From RBC038 sp041390625 (GTDB taxonomy: Bacteria > Chloroflexota > Dehalococcoidia > UBA2979): 64,000 nt of DNA. The stretch covers positions 62,001 to 126,000 of the forward strand of contig JAWKPM010000002.1 of NCBI GenBank assembly GCA_041390625.1, given 5' to 3'. The notes beneath the pieces are model-generated. The model saw only the letters and a list, made by a program, of their open reading frames with translations, was not told the origin of the DNA and made no database searches. Both the position numbers and the translations under genes were made by a program. Positions 33,723 to 42,265 of this stretch are shown in pieces (the first letter of the stretch is position 1; every line of letters starts with the position of its first letter).

Positions 33723-33777
33723 GACAGTCACTGTCGAAAACGGATCGATGCCACATCGAGTGAATGAACGTTCACTC
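33723..33777. promoter_or_regulatory. Two palindromic operator candidates upstream of TetR-MMPL
   Basis: GACAGTCACTGTC (33723-33735) is a perfect 6-1-6 palindrome. GAGTGAATGAACGTTCACTC (33758-33777) has perfect 7-bp arms and resembles the TGAATGA-type operators of many TetR repressors. Confidence 0.55.
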
Positions 33778-33872
33778 ATCGGCGAGTGATGCTCCTGCAC
33801 CAGGTCGGCGCCGTCAAGGGGTCGAGGCGGGGATCGAGGAACGAACTGCCCGAACGGGCGGGATCGAGGCGC

Positions 33873-35285
33873 CTAGCCGGCCGAGACGGCCTCGTCGGGG
33901 GTTGGGTCCTCGGGCTGCAGGTATGGCTCGATCGAGGCCAGCAGGTCGGTCTCGGAGTTCAGCGACCGCCCGATGCCCGAGAGCAGGCCCATCACCCGCG
34001 CGATGAGGATCACGTCGCCGGGCACCTCGATGAGCGGATTCGCGCGGAGGATGCGTCCGAGGCGGACGTTGACTTCGGCGAAGAGCGCCTGGTCGGCGTA
34101 TGCCTTCCCCGAGCGCAGCACATCGCCGAGGAACGCCTCACCGAGCGCCGAGTACGTCTCGACGCTGCGGACGCGCGTGCGGAACCCCATGTCCTCCATC
34201 GCGTCCGTGATCTCGGCTGGGCGCTGAGCGATGATCGCCGTCGTCAGTACGACCACCATCTCGCGGAACTCGTTCGAGAGCCGCTTCGTCAGCCCGAAGT
34301 CGACCAGACCGATGCGCATCGGGTGCTCGCCGTCCGGCGGCAGCACCATGAGGTTCCCGGGGTGCGGGTCGGCGTGGAACATGCCGTGCCGCAGCACCAT
34401 GGTGTTGTAGAGGTCGATCAGCGTGTCGGCGGCCTCACGAGGCTCGATGCCGGCGGCCTCGAGCGCATCGAGGTCCGTGATCTTGATCCCGTCGAGGAAG
34501 TCCATCGTCAGCACCCGCCGCGACGAGCGCTGCCAGTAGATCGAGGGGATCGCGACGTCCGTCCGGTCGTTCAGCAGCGAACGAAGCTCCTCGGCGGAAC
34601 GACCCTCGTGCAGGAAGTCGACCTCCTCGGGCGCGTTGCGCTCCATCTCGTCGACGACCGGCCGGAAGTCGATGGTCGACTCGAGCTTCGCCCAGATGTT
34701 CGCGAGCCAGCGGATCGCCTGCAGGTCCCACTGCACGATGCGCGCGATCTCGGGGTACTGGACCTTCACCGCGACGTCGGTGCCGTCCTCGAGGCGCGCT
34801 CGATAGACCTGCGCCAGCGAGGCCGCGGCCACAGGCTGCGGATCGAACGAGGTGAACAGGGACTCCACGGGCCCGCCGAGCTCGGCCTCGATCACCGCTC
34901 GCATCTCGGGCCACGGTCGAGGCGGCACCGAGTCGTGCAGCAGCGAGAGCGTGGCGACGTACTCCTCCATGAGGATATCCGCCCGGCTACCGAGGAACTG
35001 GCAGGTCTTCACGATGAGGCCCTGCTGCTTCACGGCGCGGCGCACGATCGCCTCGGCGGCTGCCTCGTGGTAGCGGTGAGTCGCCGCCTCCATCGCTTCG
35101 ACGCCGAAGATGTGGCGCTTGATGCGCAGCCAGCGCCACTGCAGCCACAGCCACACGACCGTCGCCGTGAGCGGGATCGTGCGGCGCCAGCGCCCGTACG
35201 GCGGGCGTCGAGGCGCCTCGAGGGGCCTGCCCCCGATGGTGAGCTGGAACGCTCGCGCTGCGTCGTTGACGTTACGTGATGCCAT
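33873..35285 (-). CDS. UbiB/ABC1 (AarF) family atypical kinase
   Basis: The 470-residue protein carries the ABC1 kinase motifs: the Ala-rich loop VAAASLAQVYRA, VKVQYP, the ExD motif EVDFLHE, HADPHPGNLMV and VDFGLTK. The family supports quinone or isoprenoid lipid metabolism by ATPase activity. The KxGQ motif that is diagnostic for the family reads KTCQ (residue ~95), with Cys in place of Gly. One hydrophobic segment lies near residue 40 (LTATVVWLWLQW). A TACGTT -10 box lies 9 bases before ATG 35285, so the leader is at most a few bases. It is divergent from the P450 gene. Confidence 0.88.
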   Translation of the reverse strand: MASRNVNDAARAFQLTIGGRPLEAPRRPPYGRWRRTIPLTATVVWLWLQWRWLRIKRHIFGVEAMEAATHRYHEAAAEAIVRRAVKQQGLIVKTCQFLGSRADILMEEYVATLSLLHDSVPPRPWPEMRAVIEAELGGPVESLFTSFDPQPVAAASLAQVYRARLEDGTDVAVKVQYPEIARIVQWDLQAIRWLANIWAKLESTIDFRPVVDEMERNAPEEVDFLHEGRSAEELRSLLNDRTDVAIPSIYWQRSSRRVLTMDFLDGIKITDLDALEAAGIEPREAADTLIDLYNTMVLRHGMFHADPHPGNLMVLPPDGEHPMRIGLVDFGLTKRLSNEFREMVVVLTTAIIAQRPAEITDAMEDMGFRTRVRSVETYSALGEAFLGDVLRSGKAYADQALFAEVNVRLGRILRANPLIEVPGDVILIARVMGLLSGIGRSLNSETDLLASIEPYLQPEDPTPDEAVSAG

Positions 35286-35444
35286 TCACAAGCGAACGTA
35301 CCACGAGGCGCGTGGCTGCGTCGTGGCTGGGTGGCGGCAACGTCGCGGCAAACCTCACGCAATCGCGCGTCCGCGAGCATCGAGTCGTGTTTGGTCCCTT
35401 CGCCCATCGAGGCCGAGCGCGCCACCCGCTACGATGGGGTTCCC

Positions 35445-36644
35445 ATGGTGATGTTCAATCCCTTCCTCCCGTCCTTCCTCAAGGACCCGTACCCCTCGTA
35501 TGCCGCGCTCCGAGGTCGCGAGCCGGTCCATCGCTCGATGGCGCTGCAGGCGTGGGTGATCACGTCCTACGACCGGTGCGTCGAGGTGCTGCGCGATCCG
35601 GACACGTACTCCTCGGAGATGGAGCGCGCCCAGAGCCAGCTCGGTCGCGCGCTCAACCAGCAGCGCGCGGAGTCACCCCTCGGTCAGGTGCCGACCGCGT
35701 TGAACTCCGACCCGCCGACCCACACGCGCCTGCGCGGCATCGTGAATCGCGCCTTCACCCCGCGCACCGTCGAGGAGATGCGCCCCCACATCGAGCGGCT
35801 CACGGCCGAGCTCCTTGACGCCATCGAGCCCGGCACACCCTTCGACCTCATGAGCGCGCTCGCGCAGCCGCTGCCGGTCATCGTGATCGCGGAGATGCTT
35901 GGCATCCCGCCCGGCGACCGAGAGCGCTTCAAGCGCTGGTCCGATGCCATCGCCGCCGCGACCGGCGTCCTCACGCCGCTCCCGGAGATCGAGGCCGCGC
36001 GTCGCGCCGCCCAGGAGCTCATCGACTACCTCGAGCCGATCGTCGAGGCACGGCGGCGGCAGCCGGAGGGCGACCTGCTCTCCGCCCTCGTCCAGGCCGA
36101 GGACGAAGGGCACCGCCTCACCCGCGACGAGCTGCTCGCGTTCGCCATCCTGTTGCTCGTCGCCGGCAACGAGACCACGACGAACCTCATCGGGAACGGC
36201 ACGCTCGCCCTGCTTCGCAACCCCGAGCAGCTCGATGCGCTGCGCGCCGACTCCGAGCTGCTGTCGAGCGCCATCGAGGAGCTCGTCCGCTACGACAGCC
36301 CCGTCCAGGGCGTCGTTCGCTTCACGAAGCGCCCCGCCACGCTCGGAGGCCAGAGCATCGCCGAGGGCGACACGGTCCTCGTGATGCTCGGCGCGGCCAA
36401 CCGCGACCCGGCGCACTTCACGGAGCCCGAGGTGCTGGACGTGCGCGCCGAGCGCGAGCGCCACATCGCCTTCGGGCTGGGGCCGCACTTCTGCCTCGGC
36501 GCGCCGCTCGCGCGGATGGAGGCAGAGATCGCGTTCCGAGGCCTGCTCGAGCAGTTCCCCGCCCTCACCCTCACCGAGGACGGACCAGAGCAGGGCGGCA
36601 CGTTCATTCTCCGCGGCCTCGAGCGGCTGCCGCTGCGCGGCTAG
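35445..36644 (+). CDS. Cytochrome P450
   Basis: The 399-residue P450 has the I-helix motif VAGNETTTNLIGNG near residue 241, ExxR in IEELVRYDSP near 278, and the heme loop FGLGPHFCLGAPLARME with the ligand Cys near 349. It resembles bacterial class I P450s, which need separate ferredoxin partners; none is adjacent. The substrate is unknown. The start ATG 35445 is taken because the family begins near NPFLPSFLKDPYPSYA. A TACGAT -10 box lies 9 bases upstream, giving almost no leader. Confidence 0.92.
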   Translation: MVMFNPFLPSFLKDPYPSYAALRGREPVHRSMALQAWVITSYDRCVEVLRDPDTYSSEMERAQSQLGRALNQQRAESPLGQVPTALNSDPPTHTRLRGIVNRAFTPRTVEEMRPHIERLTAELLDAIEPGTPFDLMSALAQPLPVIVIAEMLGIPPGDRERFKRWSDAIAAATGVLTPLPEIEAARRAAQELIDYLEPIVEARRRQPEGDLLSALVQAEDEGHRLTRDELLAFAILLLVAGNETTTNLIGNGTLALLRNPEQLDALRADSELLSSAIEELVRYDSPVQGVVRFTKRPATLGGQSIAEGDTVLVMLGAANRDPAHFTEPEVLDVRAERERHIAFGLGPHFCLGAPLARMEAEIAFRGLLEQFPALTLTEDGPEQGGTFILRGLERLPLRG

Positions 36645-36694
36645 CCTCCTCGAGGCCCGCGACCCCGCGAACGAGACGGGAGGCTCCAGTACCG

Positions 36695-37063
36695 ATGACC
36701 ACGCGTGGCGCCTACGACCCCGACAACGTCTTCGCGCGCATCCTGCGCGACGAGATCCCCTCCGACCGCGTCTACGAGGACGAGGAGTTCGTCGCCTTCC
36801 GCGACATCGCCCCGGTCGCGCCCGTCCACCTCGTCCTCATCCCTCGAGGTGAGCCGCCCACCTCGACGGCCGGCCTGCGCCCCGATGACGCGGAGTGGGC
36901 CGGTCGCCTGCTCGTCGCCGCCGCCCGCGTCGCTCGCGAGCAAGGTCTCGAGGAGGGCGGTTACCGCCTCGTGCTTAACGCCGGGCGCAACGCCGGTCAG
37001 GCCGTCGATCACCTCCACGTGCACATCCTCGGCGGCGGCGACCTCGGTCCGATTGCGGGCTAG
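36695..37063 (+). CDS. HIT-family nucleotide-binding hydrolase (HinT-like)
   Basis: The 122-residue protein has the HIT domain: FARILRDEIPSDRVYEDEEF at the start and VDHLHVHILGGGDLGPIAG at the end, with the catalytic His triad HLHVH. HinT-type enzymes hydrolyse nucleoside phosphoramidates. GGGAGG lies 13 bases before ATG. The HAD gene follows after 8 bases, forming a two-gene unit. A second HIT protein is at 56173. Confidence 0.9.
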   Translation: MTTRGAYDPDNVFARILRDEIPSDRVYEDEEFVAFRDIAPVAPVHLVLIPRGEPPTSTAGLRPDDAEWAGRLLVAAARVAREQGLEEGGYRLVLNAGRNAGQAVDHLHVHILGGGDLGPIAG

Positions 37064-37071
37064 CCGTTCCG

Positions 37072-37710
37072 ATGCGGTACGACCACGTCATCTGGGACTG
37101 GAACGGCACGCTGCTCGACGACGTCGTGCTCGCGGCCGGGATCGTCCACCAGATGCTCCTGAGGCGTGGGCTCGGCACCCTCGAAGTCGAGCGTCACCGT
37201 CAACTCTTCACCCATCCCGTGCGCGACTACTACGAAGCCGCGGGCTTCAACCTCGAGCGCGACGCATTCGAAGTGCTGACGACCGAGTTCCACGAGGAGT
37301 ACCTCCGGCGTTGGCGCGAGTGCACGCTGCGCGAGCACGCGACCGAGGCGATCGTCGCATTGAGTTCCCGAGGTACGTCGCAATCCGTGCTGTCCGCCGC
37401 GGAGCAGCGCATGCTCGAGGACGGCACAAGTCACTTCGGCCTGACGGCCACGATGCGGACGATCGCCGGCCTCGACGACTTCCATGCGGTGAGCAAGGTG
37501 GAGCGTGGCCGCGCGCTCCTCGCGACGCTCGAGGTCGACCCGGCGCGGGTGTTGCTCGTGGGCGACACCGGCCACGACCATGAGGTAGCCGCCGCCATCG
37601 GCGTCGACGTTGCGCTCATCGAGGACGGGCACGCCACCTCGGAGCGGCTGCGTGCGACCGGCGCCCCGGTCTTCGCATCGTTGGTCGCGTTGCTCGAATG
37701 GGTCGCCTGA
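37072..37710 (+). CDS. HAD-superfamily phosphatase
   Basis: The 212-residue HAD hydrolase has motif I VIWDWNGTLLDD at residue 6, motif II ALSSRGTSQSVLS near 103, a lysine near 143 (VSKVERG) and motif IV LLVGDTGHDHEVAAAIG near 162. The helical cap is of the C1 type, as in phosphoglycolate phosphatases. In motif I Asn replaces the second Asp usually seen in DxDGT, which occurs in some families (WDWNGTL). The substrate is unknown. It is co-transcribed with the HIT gene. Confidence 0.85.
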   Translation: MRYDHVIWDWNGTLLDDVVLAAGIVHQMLLRRGLGTLEVERHRQLFTHPVRDYYEAAGFNLERDAFEVLTTEFHEEYLRRWRECTLREHATEAIVALSSRGTSQSVLSAAEQRMLEDGTSHFGLTATMRTIAGLDDFHAVSKVERGRALLATLEVDPARVLLVGDTGHDHEVAAAIGVDVALIEDGHATSERLRATGAPVFASLVALLEWVA

Positions 37711-37719
37711 GGGCGTTCG

Positions 37720-38181
37720 CTAGTCCCGAGGCGTGTCCCACGGCGGCCGGGGCAGGGCGTGCCCGGTCTCGATGCGCGTCTTGAGGTTGGAGAGCACCGC
37801 CGCCCAGCCGTGAGCCGCCTCGCGACGGTCGGCCTCACTGAGGCCCTCGTGCGTAACCGTGAGTCGCACGATGCCGTCGAACGGCTCGATCGCGAATGTG
37901 ACTCGGGAGGCGTCTGGCGCGTCCGGGCCGCCGTCGGGCAGCGCCCAGGTCGTGACGAGTCGCCTCGGGCGGTCGCTCTCCACCACGCGTCCCACGACAT
38001 CGGCGACACCCGAGCCATCGAGGCGGACGTGCCGCCACTCGGACCCCACCTGCCAGTCGTCGGAGACGTTGCTGTGTCCCCAGTAGGAGGCCGTGAGGTC
38101 GGCATCGGTGAGCGCGTCCCACACGCGTTCCGCCGTGGCCTCGATGTACATCACGTCGATCACTGCCGACTCACCGGCCAT
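37720..38181 (-). CDS. SRPBCC/AHSA1-family protein
   Basis: The 153-residue START-like protein has VIDVMYIEATAERVWDALTD at the start, WHVGSEW-like WQVGSEWRHVRLDG, and VRLTVTHEGLSEADRREAAHGWAAVLSNLKTR at the end, divided as usual in AHSA1 domains. Such proteins bind hydrophobic ligands; the ligand is unknown. ATG 38181 is chosen because AGGAGGA lies 4 bases before it and the upstream extension (to 38376) has no family match. It is convergent with the HAD gene and divergent from the kinase-like gene. Confidence 0.85.
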   Translation of the reverse strand: MAGESAVIDVMYIEATAERVWDALTDADLTASYWGHSNVSDDWQVGSEWRHVRLDGSGVADVVGRVVESDRPRRLVTTWALPDGGPDAPDASRVTFAIEPFDGIVRLTVTHEGLSEADRREAAHGWAAVLSNLKTRIETGHALPRPPWDTPRD

Positions 38182-38345
38182 CTGTTCCTCCTCGGACCGC
38201 TCGATCGCGCACGATAGCGCCGGCGTCCCGAGGTCGAGACTCCGATGGAGATTCGAGGTTCCCCCGCTTGCCTCCCACGCGTCGAGGCCAGCAAGATATC
38301 CACAGGCGGCCCACACAGGACGAGGGCGCGCCGGATCGAGGCAGG

Positions 38346-38984
38346 ATGCCCGCCGAGACCCCGACCCCGGTCGCACCGACCTCCGACCGCGTTGAAGCGC
38401 TGTACGACGCGCTGCTCTACGTCGTCTCCCACGACGTGAAGTCGCCGCTGGTGTCGATCACGCTCGGCGCCGAGCTCCTCGAGACCGCCTCGAGCGGTGG
38501 CGAGGAGACCGCCCGTGTCGCCCTCGATGCCATTCGCCACGGCGCGAAGGACCTCGAGCGGCAGCTCGAGGCCGTGACGGTGATCTCGAGGGCGCGACGC
38601 CGTCCCCTCGATGACACGCCACGCGCCCTGGGTGCGCTGCTCGCCGAGATCGCACCGCTCGCCGCGCCCGCGCTTGAGGGCGTTACGGTCGCCGTCGACC
38701 CCCGCCCGATCACCGAGCTGCTCGCGGTCAGTCCCGATCCCGCCACCATCGAGGTCGACGTGCGACCGAGCGAGGTCCGTCTCGTGCTCTCGCTTCCCGA
38801 GGACACCACCGACCTCGAGGGCTCGCCCCTCGAGCTGCTGCTCGGCTCGCTGACCGTCCATGCGGGCGGCACCATCACTGCGCTCGCGGGCCTCGAGGCC
38901 CAGCTTGAGCGGCAGGGTGGCGCGCTCCAGATCTCAGGCGCGCGCATGCGCCTGACCTTGCCCCGCATCGAGGCCGGGCGATGA
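38346..38984 (+). CDS. HisKA-type protein with degenerate kinase domain
   Basis: The 212-residue protein has a dimerisation/phosphoacceptor segment, LLYVVSHDVKSPLVSITLGA, with the H-box His near residue 30. A C-terminal region ends MRLTLPRIEAG, recalling the last strand of HATPase domains. The N, G1 and G2 boxes for ATP are not visible, so it probably cannot phosphorylate itself. GAGGCAGG precedes ATG 38346. Its stop overlaps the start of the receiver gene (ATGA). It could be a phosphotransfer or dead-kinase partner of that receiver. Confidence 0.7.
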   Translation: MPAETPTPVAPTSDRVEALYDALLYVVSHDVKSPLVSITLGAELLETASSGGEETARVALDAIRHGAKDLERQLEAVTVISRARRRPLDDTPRALGALLAEIAPLAAPALEGVTVAVDPRPITELLAVSPDPATIEVDVRPSEVRLVLSLPEDTTDLEGSPLELLLGSLTVHAGGTITALAGLEAQLERQGGALQISGARMRLTLPRIEAGR

Positions 38985-39382
38985 CCGCGCCTGCCACGAG
39001 GCCGGCCGCCGCGCTCATCGTCGACGATGAGCCCGATCACGCCCTGATCATTCGCCATCTGCTCGGCGAGCTCGCGCCCGGGCTCCCCATCGAGGTCATT
39101 GGGACGGCCGCTGACCTCGATGCGCGCCTGCGCGACGCGCCGGGCGGTGCGCTCGTGCTCTGCGACCGCCTGCTGGCCGGCACCGAGGTGCTGCCGACCC
39201 TCCGGGGCGTCGCGGGCGAGCGCTCCGATCTCACCATCGCGCTGCTCTCAGCGTGGCTGAGTGACGAAGACCGCATCCGCGCCATGGAGGCCGGCGCGAC
39301 CCACGCCGCGCAGAAGCCCGCCACCCTCGGCGAGTGGCGGACCCTGCTCGGCGACCTGCTCCAGGCCGCGACGCCCGCCTGA
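38981..39382 (+). CDS. Single-domain response regulator
   Basis: The 133-residue receiver domain has ALIVDDEPDHALIIRHLL at the start (acidic pair), LVLCDRLLAG with the phosphoacceptor Asp near residue 59, ALLSAWLSDEDR with the conserved Ser, and AAQKP with the conserved Lys near 116. There is no output domain. It overlaps the HisKA-like gene by four bases, so the two are made together. Confidence 0.88.
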   Translation: MTAPATRPAAALIVDDEPDHALIIRHLLGELAPGLPIEVIGTAADLDARLRDAPGGALVLCDRLLAGTEVLPTLRGVAGERSDLTIALLSAWLSDEDRIRAMEAGATHAAQKPATLGEWRTLLGDLLQAATPA

Positions 39383-39422
39383 GTCCCTCTGGCCCCAGGG
39401 AGGCCCCGCGGGTTCGAGCGCC

Positions 39423-39428
39423 TATACT
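39423..39428 (+). promoter_or_regulatory. -10 box of the tRNA gene
   Basis: TATACT ends 12 bases before the mature tRNA 5' end. No clear -35 is seen. Confidence 0.55.
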
Positions 39429-39440
39429 CGCCAGCCGTGG

Positions 39441-39517
39441 GGGCCTGTAGCTCAGCGGCCTAGAGCAGTCGGCTCATAACCGATCGGTCCCAGGTTCGAA
39501 TCCTGGCGGGCCCACCA
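39441..39517 (+). tRNA. tRNA with CAT anticodon (elongator Met, or Ile2)
   Basis: The cloverleaf folds fully: acceptor GGGCCTG/CGGGCCC, D stem GCTC/GAGC, anticodon stem GTCGG/CCGAT with loop CTCATAA, T stem CCAGG/CCTGG with TTCGAAT, and an encoded CCA end. The first base pair is normal G-C, so it is not an initiator. Met versus lysidine-modified Ile cannot be settled by eye. Confidence 0.95.
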
Positions 39518-39546
39518 CTCGAGGCCGCGAGCGCGCCTCGAGGCCG

Positions 39547-39882
39547 CTAGTTGCGGCGGTAGGGCTCCCAGAACCCCGCGAACCCCTGCCACTCACCGCC
39601 GGCGGCGTCCGGCCAGGCGTCCTTGTCGAAGCCCGGCGCCTCCTGGAGGCGGTCCTTCGGCACGTCGAGGATGAACTGCTTGTTCGCGCCGTCGAGCTGG
39701 AGCGCGTGCCACGGGATGGCGAAGAGCTTGTCGCCCATCCCCATGAACCCCCCGAACGACAAGACGGCATAGCCCGTCTCGCCAGACTGCACGTCGAGCA
39801 TGATCTCGTCGATCTTGCCCAGCTCTTCCCCGGACCCGTTCACGACCTTGTCGCCGATCATCGTGCTCGCTGACAGGTGCAT
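39547..39882 (-). CDS. PRC-barrel domain protein
   Basis: The 111-residue protein has a PRC-barrel: ASTMIGDKVVNGSGEELG, then IDEIMLDVQSGETGYAVLSF and KLFAIPWHALQLD. PRC-barrels occur in RNA-processing and photosynthetic proteins and in stress proteins of unknown role. The start ATG 39882 has GGGAGAG upstream and is preferred over ATG 39996. It is convergent with the tRNA. Confidence 0.88.
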   Translation of the reverse strand: MHLSASTMIGDKVVNGSGEELGKIDEIMLDVQSGETGYAVLSFGGFMGMGDKLFAIPWHALQLDGANKQFILDVPKDRLQEAPGFDKDAWPDAAGGEWQGFAGFWEPYRRN

Positions 39883-40050
39883 CGTGCTCTCTCCCTTGAT
39901 TGCAGTGGTTGGAGCACCATCCTCCCGGGCGTGCGCTCTCGCCTGCATCGCCGTGCGGCCCGCCGTGCTGTCAGATCCATGGCAGTCGGGGCGCACGCGC
40001 GCCCGGCGACAGGAGCGCCGAGGCGTAAGAGCTCTCGAAGGGACGGAGTG

Positions 40051-40188
40051 CTAGCGAGTGGCGTCCGCGGCAGGGCGATGCTTGTCGTCGCGGCGCGCAT
40101 GGCCGCGAGCGGCGATGGCGGCGAGCACCGCTGTCGTGAAGAACGACAGCAGCAGCCACGTGCCCACGAGGATCGAGACGGTGCTCAC
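40051..40188 (-). CDS. Small single-helix membrane protein
   Basis: The 45-residue protein starts at GTG 40188 with GGGGGGAA upstream. It has one hydrophobic helix (ILVGTWLLLSFFTTAVLAAI) followed by a basic tail. No family is recognised. It is divergent from the Nudix gene. The helix, tail and ribosome site together support a real gene. Confidence 0.55.
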   Translation of the reverse strand: MSTVSILVGTWLLLSFFTTAVLAAIAARGHARRDDKHRPAADATR

Positions 40189-40359
40189 GCGGTTCCCCCC
40201 GGCGACAGACGTCGAGGCGCGAGACGGTACCGTACGTCCTGCCTGCCTGTCACCCGCCGCACCACGCTTGTGCTGCGAAACGCCCTCTCGGCGACCACGA
40301 CGGCTACGCTTAGCGTGCGCTGACGGCCTGCTCGAGGCCGGGCGTCGACGGAGACCCTG

Positions 40360-40980
40360 ATGCACGACCTCACACGACGCACCCTCGCCGCCTACGAGCC
40401 GGTCACCCTCGAGATTCCCGCGTCGAAGCGCCCTGCCGCCGTTCTGCTGCTCCTCCACCAGCACGAGGGCGTGGAGCACGTCCTCTTCCAGGTCCGCACC
40501 CAGCGCGTCCGCTACCACAAGGGCGAGATCAGCCTGCCCGGCGGCGGCGTCGATCCCGAGGACGCCACCCACCTCGATGCAGCGCTGCGCGAGACCCACG
40601 AGGAGCTCGGCGTCGCGCCGCACCATGTCGAGGTGCTGGGTCGCCTCGATGACCTGCACACGCGCTCCGGGTTCGCCGTGTCCGTCTTCGTGGGCGCGAT
40701 CACCGAGCCCGGCCCGTACCCCTTCGCGCTTGCCAATCGCGAGGTCGCCGAGCTGCTCACCGTGCCGCTGCCGCACCTTCGCTCCGAGGCCGCCCTCGAA
40801 TGGGTCGAGCGCGAGATCGAGGGTGAGCGCTGGCACGAGCGCCAGTACTGGTACGGCGAGCACCGCATCTGGGGCGTCACCGCTCGCATCCTCAGCAACT
40901 ACTTCGACGTGCTGGCCGACGCCGAGGCCGGCGAAGCCGCGCCGCCACTCGAGGCGCCGGCGACCGCGAGGCCCCAGTGA
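40360..40980 (+). CDS. Nudix hydrolase (CoA pyrophosphatase-like)
   Basis: The 206-residue Nudix protein has EISLPGGGVDPEDATHLDAA followed by LRETHEELG, the Nudix box, near residue 51. KRPAAVLLLLHQ at the start and the VRYHKGEISLPGG segment resemble NudL/YeaB CoA pyrophosphatases (UPF0035). It would cleave CoA to 3',5'-ADP and phosphopantetheine. GGAG lies before ATG. The stop overlaps the next gene's GTG (GTGA). Confidence 0.85.
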   Translation: MHDLTRRTLAAYEPVTLEIPASKRPAAVLLLLHQHEGVEHVLFQVRTQRVRYHKGEISLPGGGVDPEDATHLDAALRETHEELGVAPHHVEVLGRLDDLHTRSGFAVSVFVGAITEPGPYPFALANREVAELLTVPLPHLRSEAALEWVEREIEGERWHERQYWYGEHRIWGVTARILSNYFDVLADAEAGEAAPPLEAPATARPQ

Positions 40981-41603
40981 CCCTGCTGCTCGTGCGCCAC
41001 GGCCAGTCTGCCGGCAACGCCTCGAGGATCATCCAGGGGCAGTGGGACGCGCCGCTCACCGATCTCGGGCGGCACCAGGCCGAGGTCGTCGCCGAACGCC
41101 TCGCCTCGGCCGGTGCCTCGACGCTGTACACGAGCAGCCTCGAGCGAACGCGCGACACGGCCGCGCCGATCGCGCGCTCGACTAGGCTCGAGGCGCGGCC
41201 GCTCGACGAGTGGCGTGAGTACTGCTGGGGCGACGCACAGGGCCGTACCTGGACCGAGGCGCTCGAGCTCTGGGGCCGCGGCGATCCGCCCACCCTCGAG
41301 TGGGGCAACAACCAGGTGCCGGGCGAGGAAGGCGAGGCCGTCTTCGGTGCTCGCATCGCCGAGGCCTTCACGACCCTCCTCGAGCGCCACGTCGAGGACA
41401 CGGCGATCGTCGTGACGCACGGCGGCGTGATCATCGAGGTCGTGCGGCACGTCTTCGGGATCCAGGGCTACCGCCCCGTCTCGACGCCGACCAACACTTC
41501 GGTCAGCACGTTCACCCTCGAGCGGGGCGTCGCGGTCATCGCCGCCTACAACGATGCCTCACACCTCCGGCCCCTCGAGGCCACGGCCCCGCCACCCGCG
41601 TAG
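40977..41603 (+). CDS. Histidine phosphatase (phosphoglycerate mutase-like)
   Basis: The 208-residue protein has the RHG motif LLLVRHGQSAGNASRI at the start, SLERTRDTAAPIA near residue 52, and the second His in IVVTHGGVIIEVV near 147. This is the branch-1 histidine phosphatase fold, which includes mutases, CobC and broad phosphatases. The substrate is unknown. The GTG start overlaps the Nudix stop. Confidence 0.88.
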   Translation: MTLLLVRHGQSAGNASRIIQGQWDAPLTDLGRHQAEVVAERLASAGASTLYTSSLERTRDTAAPIARSTRLEARPLDEWREYCWGDAQGRTWTEALELWGRGDPPTLEWGNNQVPGEEGEAVFGARIAEAFTTLLERHVEDTAIVVTHGGVIIEVVRHVFGIQGYRPVSTPTNTSVSTFTLERGVAVIAAYNDASHLRPLEATAPPPA

Positions 41604-41630
41604 GCCGGTATCGCGGAGGTCCGAGGCGGG

Positions 41631-42218
41631 CTAGTCCGAGTCCGGGTCGCTCCAGCGGTCGTACGCCACGAAGCGCTCGAGGGGCGGTCGGCGGTTCGGA
41701 CCGTAGTTCCGGTCCGGCCACCCCACGAGGACGATCGCGGCCGAGTCCCAGCCCTCGGGAATCCCGAGGACTTCGTGCACCTGCGCCAGCCGCAGCCGGT
41801 GCAGCGTCGTGATCCCCGTCCCGAGGCCCTTGGCGCGCGCCGCGAGCATCAGGTTCTGTACGGACGGGTAGACCGAGGCGCCCGTCTGAAGGTTCGTCCG
41901 CCCGTTGGCGCCTGCGCGCACGCACGCGACGACGAGCACCGGGACGCTGGTCCAGGGCTGGCGGTCCTGACCTCGAGGCGGCGCGTTGCCGCCGTAGGCC
42001 TGCGCGAACGCCTCCTCGTACAGCACATCGAGGCGCGCCTTCACGTCGTCGTCGCGCACGACGATGAAGCGCCACGGCATCGCGTTCGAGGCGGATGGTC
42101 CGTGCACCGCGGCATCGAGGACGGTGCGCATCGTCTCGTCGTCGACAGGTTTGTCGGCGAAGGCGCGCACTTGGCGCTGGTGCCGGAAGAGCTCCATCGG
42201 GTCGGTGATTGGCTGCAT
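41631..42218 (-). CDS. Nitroreductase-family flavoprotein
   Basis: The 195-residue protein has the nitroreductase fold: FRHQRQVRAFADKPVDDETM at the start, PSASNAMPWRFIVVRDD (FMN-binding) and QNLMLAARAKGLGTGITTL. It ends IVLVGWPDRNYGPNRRPPLERFV. FMN-dependent reductases of this type act on nitro compounds, quinones or coenzymes. ATG 42218 with GAGGGGA upstream is chosen over GTG 42239. It is convergent with the histidine phosphatase. Confidence 0.88.
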   Translation of the reverse strand: MQPITDPMELFRHQRQVRAFADKPVDDETMRTVLDAAVHGPSASNAMPWRFIVVRDDDVKARLDVLYEEAFAQAYGGNAPPRGQDRQPWTSVPVLVVACVRAGANGRTNLQTGASVYPSVQNLMLAARAKGLGTGITTLHRLRLAQVHEVLGIPEGWDSAAIVLVGWPDRNYGPNRRPPLERFVAYDRWSDPDSD

Positions 42219-42265
42219 CGAGGCTCCCCTCGTCGTCACGCACTCATCGAGACGCGCGCGAGGGG

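Noticed and set aside
38181..38376. N-terminal extension of the SRPBCC protein to 38376
   Set aside because: The extension has no family similarity, and AGGAGGA sits right before ATG 38181.
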